64,000 nucleotides of DNA, from the NCBI RefSeq assembly GCF_000231385.2, contig NC_018515.1, positions 3,120,501 through 3,184,500 of the forward strand, given 5' to 3'. This DNA is from Desulfosporosinus meridiei DSM 13257 (GTDB taxonomy: Bacteria > Bacillota > Desulfitobacteriia > Desulfitobacteriales > Desulfitobacteriaceae). The translations under genes were made by a program, and so were the position numbers. How positions within the stretch are numbered: the first letter of the stretch is position 1; each line of letters opens with the position of its first letter. This document shows, in pieces, positions 17,813 to 26,457 of the stretch. The notes below the pieces were generated by a model. That model ran no database searches. It had not been told where the DNA came from and saw only the letters and a program-made list of their open reading frames with translations.

Positions 17813-19347
17813 GGTACCGTCAAGAGTTTTTCGCAAATTAGTTTCCGCTTGGTATGATAGCAAGGTCTATCTCCCGTGACCCAATAGCTGACTTGACATG
17901 GGGGCGAGGATGCTACCCTTAATCAAGGGATGGGGCTTACCTAAAAGAAATACATCCTATGAGCCTCAGCCCTCGACCCATTGAAGCATCCGAGCAGGGT
18001 CCCATGTCAAGTCGACCCCAGAGATTCAATCGTCAATTAACCGGCTATTTGGTTTTTTTCTTTGTTCATTTCTTCAAGATGTTTCATGCTCATATACATT
18101 TTTGTTCCCCAAGCTTTACTGGCTACATGTCGCAATCTAGCGCACACAAGCATCAATGCCGAGTTTCCGTCAGGAAATGTACCAACGACTCGAGTTCTCC
18201 GACGAATTTCCCAATTTAATCGTTCGATGACATTGTTACTCCGCAGCTTTGTCCAGTGTACTTGTGGAAAATCCATGTAGGTTAGTGTTTCTACGATACT
18301 GTCTTCGACCTTCTTTGCCGCTTCTTTCAGCTTCATGTCTTTGAGTTTGACTACAACTGCTGCTGCCTTTTCTTTGGCCGCAGCTTTATCCTCCTGAGCA
18401 TGAATTGCCTTCAACATAGCTGCGACTTCCTTCGTCTTCGATCGAGGTGTTACTGAAAACACATTTCGATAAAAATGGACATTACATCGCTGGAATTTTG
18501 CTTCAGGAAAGGTTTCATTCACTGCCTCCAGGAGTCCCAGGCATTTGTCTCCAATCACCAATTGGACTCCGGAAAGGCCACGCTCTTTTAAGCTTTTAAG
18601 GAACTCATGCCAACTGGCCTTGTCTTCTTTCATTCCTTCGGAGGCACCAATGACTTCTCGATAACCGTCTTCATTGACTGCCATAGCAATTAGGATAGCC
18701 ACATTCTCATACTCTCCGCCCCAGTTGCGTTTGAGGTAGATACCATCAACATAGACATAGGGATACTTACCCTGCAGAGACCGTTTACGCCACGTGTCTA
18801 TGTGCCCATAGACTTTTTTATTTAGCTGACTGACTGTTCCAGCGGATACTTTAGTTCCCCACAGGGCTTCAGTGATGTCCTCAACTCGACGAACTGAAAC
18901 ACCGGCTAAATACATCTCAATCAAAGCTTCTTCAACGGAGCTTTCTCGACGGCGGTATCGTTCGATAATGGCTGTTTCAAAGGCAACTCCTTTAAGCTTA
19001 GGCATTTTCAACTTAACCTCCCCAGAGGTCGTGGTTAGATTTCGCTCGTAATGACCCGATCGGTACCCTTTACGATCCTCAGTACGCTCATATCGACCGG
19101 CATTCGTCAGCTCATTAGCTTCCTGATCCAGAAGGTTATTAAGAGTTTCCTCAACACTATGACGGACGAGTTCCTTTAACTCCTGCTTTATGACGCCTTC
19201 ATTTAGGTGTATAATTTTCTCAGACATAGTCGCAGCCCCTTTCTTGGTAGATTTGGTGTGGTAACTTTATCTTTCCAAGCGGTTGCTTCTATGTCCTTCT
19301 TTTTTAGGAACATAATTTTCTATTTGCGAAATTTATAATACCTTATC
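17813..19347 (-). mobile_element. IS256-family element, copy 1
   Basis: 1535 bases, inverted relative to the copy at 22886-24420 and nearly identical to it. Ends are an imperfect 26-bp inverted repeat (one end GGTACCGTCAAGAG..., the other starting GATAAGGTATTA). Unlike copy 2 there is no target duplication: GAAAACCC on the left and TTTTCCTT on the right do not match, so an adjacent deletion or rearrangement probably followed insertion into istA. Confidence 0.88.
18037..19227 (-). CDS. IS256-family transposase, intact copy
   Basis: 396-residue DDE transposase of the Mutator/IS256 family. VYVDGIYLK carries the first Asp, VIGDKCLGL the second, and NVIERLNWEIRRR the Glu. The CNVHFYRN motif lies between. 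Compared with copy 2 there are only a few changes, including W for R in the Glu region, S for P near residue 150 and A for V near 300. This copy has no internal stop and could supply transposase to both copies. Confidence 0.93.
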   Translation of the reverse strand: MSEKIIHLNEGVIKQELKELVRHSVEETLNNLLDQEANELTNAGRYERTEDRKGYRSGHYERNLTTTSGEVKLKMPKLKGVAFETAIIERYRRRESSVEEALIEMYLAGVSVRRVEDITEALWGTKVSAGTVSQLNKKVYGHIDTWRKRSLQGKYPYVYVDGIYLKRNWGGEYENVAILIAMAVNEDGYREVIGASEGMKEDKASWHEFLKSLKERGLSGVQLVIGDKCLGLLEAVNETFPEAKFQRCNVHFYRNVFSVTPRSKTKEVAAMLKAIHAQEDKAAAKEKAAAVVVKLKDMKLKEAAKKVEDSIVETLTYMDFPQVHWTKLRSNNVIERLNWEIRRRTRVVGTFPDGNSALMLVCARLRHVASKAWGTKMYMSMKHLEEMNKEKNQIAG

Positions 19348-19550
19348 TTTTCCTTCGGGATCGTTGCCTACCGTGACGATATCAAAATACCACCAATTGT
19401 GGAAAAAGCAAATTTGATGCTTTCGGACGAAGGATTTGCCCGTTATATTATGTCCCCATCATCAAGAATTTGCCTTTGTTCACTGAACTACAGGAACACG
19501 TCCAACCATTTGTCGCAGTTTCCTCACTTAATCTTTGATACAAATTAAAC
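19348..19550. other. Unassigned stretch beside IS256 copy 1
   Basis: A short open reading frame runs in from the IS end on the plus strand to TAA near 19547, without a start and without a family I recognise. Probably the remains of the gene once interrupted. Confidence 0.3.
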
Positions 19551-19587
19551 AATGCACCCACTCTTTTTTCAAAGGGGGGGGTGCATT
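19551..19587 (-). terminator. Terminator of the ASCH-membrane-GNAT genes
   Basis: Arms AATGCACCC/GGGTGCATT around an A/C-rich loop, 22 bases past the GNAT stop, followed on the minus strand by a T-rich stretch. Confidence 0.6.
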
Positions 19588-19608
19588 ATAGATTATATGC
19601 TGATTTTA

Positions 19609-20148
19609 TTAAACTCCCGTTAGATATCCATTATATACATATTCAATAGAATCTTTCTTATAGTAGTCCTTTAACACTTGGGTTTCTTCAAAACAGAAAC
19701 TCTTAATATGATTTTCAAACATCTCTTTTCTATCTTGAGAAATCGAAATTATTGGTTTTCTTGTACCAAGATATTCAAAGCATTTTTCAAATAATTCGGT
19801 TCCTATTCTCTGACTTCGATAATCTTCATGGATCCTAAAAGTACAAATCTTTTTCTCCGATTGCTTTTTCTTCAGTATAGCGATTCCTGTTAACACTACT
19901 TTATTATCTTCAAGTTCTGAAAGAACTATTATGATTTCACGCTCACCATTTTTCAACTCTACTTCTGGAATGATAGTATTGAAAAACCACTCATCAAATT
20001 TAGGATAACTATCAACTAAATCCTTTAGATAATTATATAGTTTTTCTTTTGCTTTTTCTCCAACTTCATTGATCATAAAACGTCTTAGTACTTCAGGTTC
20101 AATTTGAGAAACTTTATGATAATAATTCTTTTTAACCTTCATTTTCAT
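19609..20148 (-). CDS. GNAT-family acetyltransferase
   Basis: 179 residues from the ATG after GGAGAG; a longer frame begins inside the preceding gene but lacks a ribosome site. The GNAT core is in the second half: ILKKK...CTFRIHEDYRSQRIGTELFEKCFEYL, where RSQRIGT is the acetyl-CoA loop (R/QxxGxG/A, here RIGT). The N-terminal half is unusual and helical. It is third in an operon after an ASCH-domain protein and a membrane protein, all AT-rich and bracketed by IS256 copies. Some GNATs in such settings are toxins that acetylate tRNA; that is only a possibility here. Confidence 0.75.
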   Translation of the reverse strand: MKMKVKKNYYHKVSQIEPEVLRRFMINEVGEKAKEKLYNYLKDLVDSYPKFDEWFFNTIIPEVELKNGEREIIIVLSELEDNKVVLTGIAILKKKQSEKKICTFRIHEDYRSQRIGTELFEKCFEYLGTRKPIISISQDRKEMFENHIKSFCFEETQVLKDYYKKDSIEYVYNGYLTGV

Positions 20149-20179
20149 CGTTTCTCTCCACCCCTTTATACTAAATCGT

Positions 20180-21163
20180 TTAAAATCCAATTTTATCATA
20201 TATCAAATTCCCGAGAACCCCACTAACAGCACCTAACAAGATAATAAATACTAAATACATCACAATAATTAGGATCTTACTCTTTTTATACTGAAATCTA
20301 GTTAAATCAGAAAAGCCTTCTAGATAATTGTGCACCTTATAGCCCTTGATTGCTTCACTGAATTCTTTAATAGCCTTACTTTTTATATGGTAAGCGATTA
20401 TATTATGATTATCTCCATCTATATAATCTTTCCATAGATCATTCTCAAGCATTCTACTATTCATTTCTTTCCCATAGTGTACAATTGCATCATTTGCATT
20501 TCTTAATATTAAATAATGAACTGCTAGAATGAGAAATTTTTGACCTTTATCAAATTGTTCTCGTAGCTCCTCACTGCAACTCCGTACATCATTCAATCTA
20601 AAGTCAATAACTTCTGTATTGGTAAATTGATTACTAAATATACTAATACCTTTGATCTCATTATTAATAAAAGAAATATCGTCCTTGCTAGCTTCTATTC
20701 TTATTCTAAAATAATATTTCAAAATATCATTTGGTTTTATGCTATCTACCTTTATTTCTAATATGGTTCCTGGTGTGGCTGCATTTCTTTTACATGGATG
20801 AAGGTTTATTTGACTATCAATCTCTAAAGAATATATAACGAAACTTGATTTCTCTTTATTTCCATTAACAATTAACCTTTTAGGCTCTCCATCGGTTGTA
20901 GTAAAGTTTTCATTAAAAATGGCATTAACTAATTGGTTATTAGATATAACGCTGCCCAAATCTTTAATTTGGCGATCTTTTTCTATTTTAAAAGGAACAT
21001 ACAAATAAATATTTTCGATACCTTCAAGATCTTCTACTAATAAACCAAAATCAAAACAGTACTTGTTTTTTTCTTCTTTATCCCAAAGATTAACATGCAC
21101 TGTTACTTCCTTTTCTAATTTTACATTATCTTTAGCTGAATACCATAAAGTGAAACTTCTCAT
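20180..21163 (-). CDS. Unknown protein with C-terminal membrane anchor (ASCH/GNAT operon)
   Basis: 327 residues that I cannot assign. About 1-190 looks like beta-rich soluble sequence, 190-290 is helical and a single TM helix follows near 295-318 (ILIIVMYLVFIILLGAVSG), placing the bulk in the cytoplasm. The ATG abuts the ASCH stop (TAAATG), so translation is likely coupled. The GNAT gene starts 32 bases after its stop. Could be the membrane effector or the sensor of a three-gene module. Confidence 0.7.
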   Translation of the reverse strand: MRSFTLWYSAKDNVKLEKEVTVHVNLWDKEEKNKYCFDFGLLVEDLEGIENIYLYVPFKIEKDRQIKDLGSVISNNQLVNAIFNENFTTTDGEPKRLIVNGNKEKSSFVIYSLEIDSQINLHPCKRNAATPGTILEIKVDSIKPNDILKYYFRIRIEASKDDISFINNEIKGISIFSNQFTNTEVIDFRLNDVRSCSEELREQFDKGQKFLILAVHYLILRNANDAIVHYGKEMNSRMLENDLWKDYIDGDNHNIIAYHIKSKAIKEFSEAIKGYKVHNYLEGFSDLTRFQYKKSKILIIVMYLVFIILLGAVSGVLGNLIYDKIGF

Positions 21164-21553
21164 TTACCCTACAATATCTCCTTGTAAATAAAAATATGAT
21201 TGTGGCGCTATAAAGTTCTGTAGGACTTTATGCGGATCTATAGGAGTATGAAATATATATAGCTGTTCAATTTTAATTGCATAAGCATGTGTTTTATTGT
21301 TAAAATATTCTTTAAATGATTCTTTGTCGATGCCAGAGCATTCTTTTGTAATTTCCCATATTTTTTCAGGATCTTCTTTAAGATATCCAACAAATTTAAA
21401 ATACCCAACTATTTTTCGATCTGGACTTGTTGAGTAAATATATATTTTATCTACTTCTCTTTTGAAAATAGATTTTCTATATTCATATTTCTTTTTTCCA
21501 CCTAATATTTCTTGAACATACTTAGGCTTTATAGAGATTAATACATTTAACAT
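21164..21553 (-). CDS. ASCH-domain protein (PUA-like fold)
   Basis: 129 residues. The opening LISIKPKYVQEILGGKKKYEYRK and the KIYIYSTSP...VGYFKFVG block are typical of ASCH domains, which bind RNA or modified nucleotides. First gene of the ASCH-membrane protein-GNAT set. ASCH proteins are known as small regulators and in conflict-related operons; here no partner of known function sits beside it, so the role is open. Confidence 0.75.
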   Translation of the reverse strand: MLNVLISIKPKYVQEILGGKKKYEYRKSIFKREVDKIYIYSTSPDRKIVGYFKFVGYLKEDPEKIWEITKECSGIDKESFKEYFNNKTHAYAIKIEQLYIFHTPIDPHKVLQNFIAPQSYFYLQGDIVG

Positions 21554-21642
21554 TTTATTTGTCCTATATCAATGTTTGTTTGGTAAATTAACCACTTTAT
21601 ATATAGTTCTATATATAGTTCTACAACTTTTCTAAATTTCCT

Positions 21643-21924
21643 TCAACAGTAAAATATAAAAGATAAAGAAGAACCATATGAGTGTAATATTGCATCAGCA
21701 AACTCTGGAGTTTCATAAATCAAAGAATGATGGTTACTGCTACATATTTTATATGGATAAATATCTTTCTCCTGTTTCTCCCTCACAGCAGTGATTAAAT
21801 CCGAATCATCATAGTCCAGAGCGTTTAATAGATCTTCCAAAGGCGGCGCCCAACTTTTCATAAAGTTTTCTAAGTAAATGTCATAAATTCTTCTAGTTCG
21901 ATGACAGTAAACCTGCGTAAACAT
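21643..21924 (-). pseudogene. C-terminal remnant of an HD-domain phosphohydrolase
   Basis: About 93 residues matching the back part of COG1078-type HD phosphohydrolases (MFTQVYCHRTRRIYDIYLENF, then YDDSDLITAVREKQ). The homology carries on upstream of the ATG (GGINSLEAKVP) to a TAG near 21972-21974, and the HD motif itself is gone. Truncated at its C-terminus as well. Regarded as a decayed gene. Confidence 0.55.
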
Positions 21925-22147
21925 ATAGGTACCTTGGCTTCTAAGCTATTAATTCCACCATATGTCCTATGCTGGTGCTATTGTTTTATTGGACTCTTAA
22001 ATTCCATGTAACTATAGATTTAGAATATGTGACATTTATTTCATCTTATATAATCTAATACATTATTAACAATTTTTTGAATGATTAAGGGAATAATTAG
22101 AGTTTACGGCGAATAAGTCACGAATCTAATTGAATCGGGGTGTAAAC

Positions 22148-22732
22148 TTGAGTAGTGACTTTTTAAATTCTCTTAATACAATACTTCAGCCGATCCTTAT
22201 AGTAACCTCAGTAGCTGCTTTAATGGCAACAATCGGTGGTGCATTTAGCAGGTGTTTTAAAGAAGGTGAGATTTGGAAGTTTTGAGATAGAAACATCCTC
22301 AAGGGATACGTCTATAGGAAAAGAAACCGAAGAATTAGCTAAAATCTCTAGTGATGATAAAAACTCTAGCAACGAAGTACCTTATGAGTCAAAACAATTA
22401 GCTAATTACTATACACAGATTTTAAATCAATCAAAGATAAGTTTCTGGTTCAGTTTGATCTTTGCTTCTCTAGGTTTCACCGTAATCTTAGCTTCCGTTA
22501 TGCTTTATAATAGCGAGAAAGTGGGTACAACTGTAGCATCTTTTGTGCTGGTACAATTATTGATGCAGTATCAGCTCTGTTTTTCGTCCAGTCTAAGAGT
22601 GCCCAAAAAGCTATAAGAGAATTTTTTGATAAACTACGCAGAGACCGACAACACCTAGAGGCACGAAAAATTTGCGAGACACAAGCAGCTAAGAACTGTC
22701 CATCTGTAAGTTCGGTATCGGATGCATTATAA
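22148..22732 (+). pseudogene. Frameshifted TRADD-N-associated membrane protein
   Basis: Three frames join into one protein: from TTG at 22148 (SSDFLNSLNTILQPILIVT, with GGGGTG ahead), then a shift near 22250 (ANYYTQILNQSKISFWFSLI, two TM helices), then a shift near 22555 (AGTIIDAVSALFFVQSKSAQ, ending ...SVSDAL at TAA 22730). The two-helix block with the DAVSALFF pattern resembles the TRADD-N-associated membrane domain known from cyanobacterial and other bacterial conflict systems. At least two frameshifts break it, unless the raw sequence has errors. Confidence 0.65.
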
Positions 22733-22885
22733 ATATTTGTACTAGTACAACGTATCAGTTGATTTTCTCCCACTACATACTCTTTGAACTACAATTCCCC
22801 CGATAATCTTCTTAATCTAGTGAACTTCGTTAGTTTCTGAAATTATAAATTCGCCAGTAATAAATGCTTTACCTTTATTTTGCTC

Positions 22886-24420
22886 GATAAGGTATTATAA
22901 ATTTCGCAAATAGAAAATTATGTTCCCAAAAAAGAAGGACATAGAAGCAACCGCTTGGAAAGATAAAGTTACCACACCAAATCTACCAAGAAAGGGGCTG
23001 CGACTATGTCTGAGAAAATTATACACCTAAATGAAGGCGTCATAAAGCAGGAGTTAAAGGAACTAGTCCGTCATAGTGTTGAGGAAACTCTTAATAACCT
23101 TCTGGATCAGGAAGCTAATGAGCTGACGAATGCCGGTCGATATGAACGTACTGAGGATCGTAAAGGGTACCGATCGGGTCATTACGAGCGAAATCTAACC
23201 ACTACCTCTGGGGAGGTTAAGTTGAAAATGCCTAAGCTTAAAGGAGTTGCCTTTGAAACAGCCATTATCGAACGATACCGCCGACGAGAAAGCTCCGTTG
23301 AAGAAGCTTTGATTGAGATGTATTTAGCCGGTGTTTCAGTTCGTCGAGTTGAGGACATCACTGAAGCCCTGTGGGGAACTAAAGTATCCGCCGGGACAGT
23401 CAGCCAGCTTAATAAAAAAGTCTATGGGCACATAGACACGTGGCGTAAACGGCCTCTGCAGGGTAAGTATCCCTATGTCTATGTTGATGGTATCTACCTC
23501 AAACGCAACTGGGGCGGAGAGTATGAGAATGTGGCTATCTTAATTGCTATGGCAGTCAATGAAGACGGTTATCGAGAAGTCATTGGTGCCTCCGAAGGAA
23601 TGAAAGAAGACAAGGCCAGTTGGCATTAGTTCCTTAAAAGCTTAAAAGAGCGTGGCCTTTCCGGAGTCCAATTGGTGATTGGAGACAAATGCCTGGGACT
23701 CCTGGAGGCAGTGAATGAAACCTTTCCTGAAGCAAAATTCCAGCGATGTAATGTCCATTTTTATCGAAATGTGTTTTCAGTAACACCTCGATCGAAGACG
23801 AAGGAAGTCGCAGCTATGTTGAAGGCAATTCATGCTCAGGAGGATAAAGCTGCGGCCAAAGAAAAGGCAGCAGCAGTTGTAGTCAAACTCAAAGACATGA
23901 AGCTGAAAGAAGCGGTAAAGAAGGTCGAAGACAGTATCATAGAAACACTAACCTACATGGATTTTCCACAAGTACACTGGACAAAGCTGCGGAGTAACAA
24001 TGTCATCGAACGATTAAATCGGGAAATTCGTCGGAGAACTCGAGTCGTTGGTACATTTCCTGACGGAAACTCGGCATTGATGCTTGTGTGCGCTAGATTG
24101 CGACATGTAGCCAGTAAAGCTTGGGGAACAAAAATGTATATGAGCATGAAACATCTCGAAGAAATGAACAAGGAAAAAAATCACATAGCCGGTTAATTGA
24201 CGATTGAATCTCCGGGGTCGACTTGACATGGGACCCTGCTCGGATGCTTCAATGGGTCGAGGGCTGAGGCTCATATGATGCATTTCTTTTGGGTAAGCCC
24301 CATCCCTTGATTAAGGGTAGCATCCTCGCCCCCATGTCAAGTCAGCTATTGGGTCACGGGAGATAGACCTTGCTATCATACCAAGCGGAAACTAATTTGC
24401 GAAAAACTCTTGACGGTACC
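22886..24420 (+). mobile_element. IS256-family element, copy 2, with target duplication
   Basis: 1535 bases. Flanked by the perfect 8-bp direct repeat TTTTGCTC (22878-22885 and 24421-24428). Ends match copy 1 and form a 26-bp imperfect inverted repeat sharing TTTCGCAAAT. Together with copy 1 (inverted) it frames the 3.5-kb segment 19348-22885. Confidence 0.92.
23006..24196 (+). pseudogene. IS256-family transposase with amber codon
   Basis: Same protein as copy 1, but codon 208 is TAG (23627-23629) where copy 1 has GAG (Glu in WHEF). The frame is otherwise open to 24196. TAG lies between the first and second catalytic Asp, so the truncated product would be inactive. As the organism decodes TAG as pyrrolysine at least in mtmB, some full-length protein could form. 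Differences from copy 1 include R instead of W in the ERLNREIRRR region, the more typical residue. Confidence 0.88.
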
Positions 24421-24428
24421 TTTTGCTC

Positions 24429-25073
24429 CTTGGGTCCTATAAGACTGTGTCAAGTAACTAGGACACCTAGACCTCAAAAAACGCCAAAAATCAGGCTTCA
24501 CGGCCGACCTAGGCATTTTCATTGTTGTGTTATTTTGTATTTTTAAGAATCACACTGATCTCCCGATTACTCATTATTGCTTCAATTATCTATTCTACTT
24601 AAGCCTTCAAGAAACTGTTTTATCGTTTGCTGTACGTCCTGGGTGGACATCCAAATTATATTCGATACAGAAACCACTTGCATTCAGGGACTCTGTATTT
24701 CAACTCAAAGTTTTTCATAAAATCATTGATCACATGTATTGCAATTTTCTATGGTAATGAAAATTGTCCGCAAGAATAATCCTAATTTTTACTCATCCCA
24801 CCACAGCACATCCTTTAACTGCCACAGGTTCATCTTTACTAAGCAACTTTACGCCCTATCACTATTTGGAGTAAGCGCGTCTGGATAACATTATGGTACC
24901 TTGATTAACGGCGTCAATTTTACTTAACGCATCTTAGAAGACCTTTGCACATGGATACATAGCAATAGATGGTCAATAAACGTCTTAGCTAACGCAACAA
25001 CACCTCGGAGCACTGGAAGTTCAGGGCCTAATGCGCAGCACTGTGTTGGTTCCGAGGGTTATGCTAATAATGC
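24429..25073. other. Gap with degenerate sequence
   Basis: No gene I can support. The first part (24440-24510) resembles an insertion-sequence end in style but I could not identify the element. Short open frames at 24527 have no recognisable product. Confidence 0.3.
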
Positions 25074-25961
25074 TTAGTCCATAGGGTCCGAAATACGACC
25101 ACAAGACATACATCTTACACCGTTCCATGGTCCGAAGTTACCACAAAATGGACAAATCCATGAGGAATCATAATTACTAATAGGCATTATTCCGCTCTTA
25201 ATCCCATCTGTTACTACTGCCCTATCTCCATAGTCTTTAACAACTTTCCACTTATAATCTAATAATGCCTCTTGTATTTGATCTTCTTCCAACTCTACCA
25301 TCTCATCTAACGGTGTTTGACCAATAATTTTTAATGCTTCAGTTATTTTATCTGTCAGATGAATACATTTTCCACCTTTTACATTCTTGTACTCTTCATT
25401 CAGGTAATCGAAGCTATTTCTATAAGTTGAATCTCTCGAAACTATTACGATGTCTTCATTTATATGGGCTAAGAGGGCCTCCCAAATAAGTTCATCACAT
25501 ATAGTAGTTTTATTAGTACCAGGTGGATTACCAAGCAAATGCCGCCTATCCGCTTTCTGGATGATATTGTCATCATATTCGACTTTCTGAACTGCTTGAG
25601 CATCATAAATGGTCTTAACGGATTGAGCAACAGGGTCTTTTGTCGAATCAGCAACCATCCCTTCTAAGCTCTGTATAATTTTATCTACTTCTTGATAAAA
25701 TTTTCTCCTAGCAATCTCAAATTCCTCAAAACTCTCCATACATCTAATAATAGATGTTGAGTAATTGATTTTAAACTTCTTAATGTTGGATATTACGTTA
25801 TTTATTTCAGTAATCCGATTTCTTCTAAACTCATCATAAACTTGGGTAGGGAAAATTAGATATCCATAATATTCTATTAAGTCTTCAAACAACTTTAATT
25901 TATCATTATTTGAACGGTAAAAATCCAGATAAATATTTGTATCAATAAAAATTTTAGCCAT
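25074..25961 (-). CDS. PIN-like nuclease with C-terminal zinc ribbon
   Basis: 295 residues from the ATG after GGAGGG (a longer frame begins nine codons earlier). FIDTNIYLDFY at the start, an acidic DELIWEALL in the middle and DIVIVSRDSTY give the acidic residues expected in a PIN-type ribonuclease (DUF4935-like). The end has CPFCGN...CMSCGR, a zinc ribbon. Single gene, no adjacent antitoxin. Likely an RNA-cutting defence or toxin protein in the AT-rich island. Confidence 0.75.
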   Translation of the reverse strand: MAKIFIDTNIYLDFYRSNNDKLKLFEDLIEYYGYLIFPTQVYDEFRRNRITEINNVISNIKKFKINYSTSIIRCMESFEEFEIARRKFYQEVDKIIQSLEGMVADSTKDPVAQSVKTIYDAQAVQKVEYDDNIIQKADRRHLLGNPPGTNKTTICDELIWEALLAHINEDIVIVSRDSTYRNSFDYLNEEYKNVKGGKCIHLTDKITEALKIIGQTPLDEMVELEEDQIQEALLDYKWKVVKDYGDRAVVTDGIKSGIMPISNYDSSWICPFCGNFGPWNGVRCMSCGRISDPMD

Positions 25962-26457
25962 ATTTCCCTCCATCCAATTAGCAATCATCTATTTTTCCTA
26001 TACTAAAAATCTTTTTCTACAAGTCAAACGAACTTAGGAGACAGATTCTTATTAAACCTTGTGTATATTTCTTTGACATAATTCTACCCCCATTTTATCA
26101 GTTCTAACACTTTCATTATACCCTGTCTTTGACAGTTAAAATTTACCCAAAACTCTAGAAACCGCTGATATCAGGCTGCTTCCGCTCTATCAAAACCACG
26201 CACTCCACGTGCCTTGAAGATGCAAAAAAGATGCCGCTTAACGCTGGTATCCCCTTTACGGCAAAAATTTTTGTTTGCCAAAATGCATCTAATTAGTTAT
26301 GTTACGTGTCCAATAATGTGTGTTCAATATATTACGCGCGTCAGTTGGGCAATGCGATGATAATTAAATTGATGCAATAAGCACCATAATGTTTTTAATT
26401 CTATCATAGGATGGTGTTGGGTAAAGATTATAAATACTCTTATGTTTCAACTTTGAA
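25962..26457. other. Gap upstream of the PIN gene
   Basis: No gene seen. A stretch AAAAAAGATGCCGC near 26224-26238 recurs near 14928-14941, so it may be part of a dispersed repeat. Confidence 0.35.

Noticed and set aside
16934-17857. Full-length IstA reading
   Set aside because: The last 15 codons belong to the IS256 end, so it is a truncated gene.
17813-24420. Recent inversion of the segment between IS256 copies
   Set aside because: Copy 2 keeps its own 8-bp target duplication on both sides, which a simple inversion between copies would have split.
24527-24757. 76-codon plus-strand frame after IS256 copy 2
   Set aside because: No ribosome site or homology that I recognise.
14928-26238. 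AAAAAAGATGCCGC shared by 14928 and 26224
   Set aside because: Only about 14 bases; not enough to call a repeat family.
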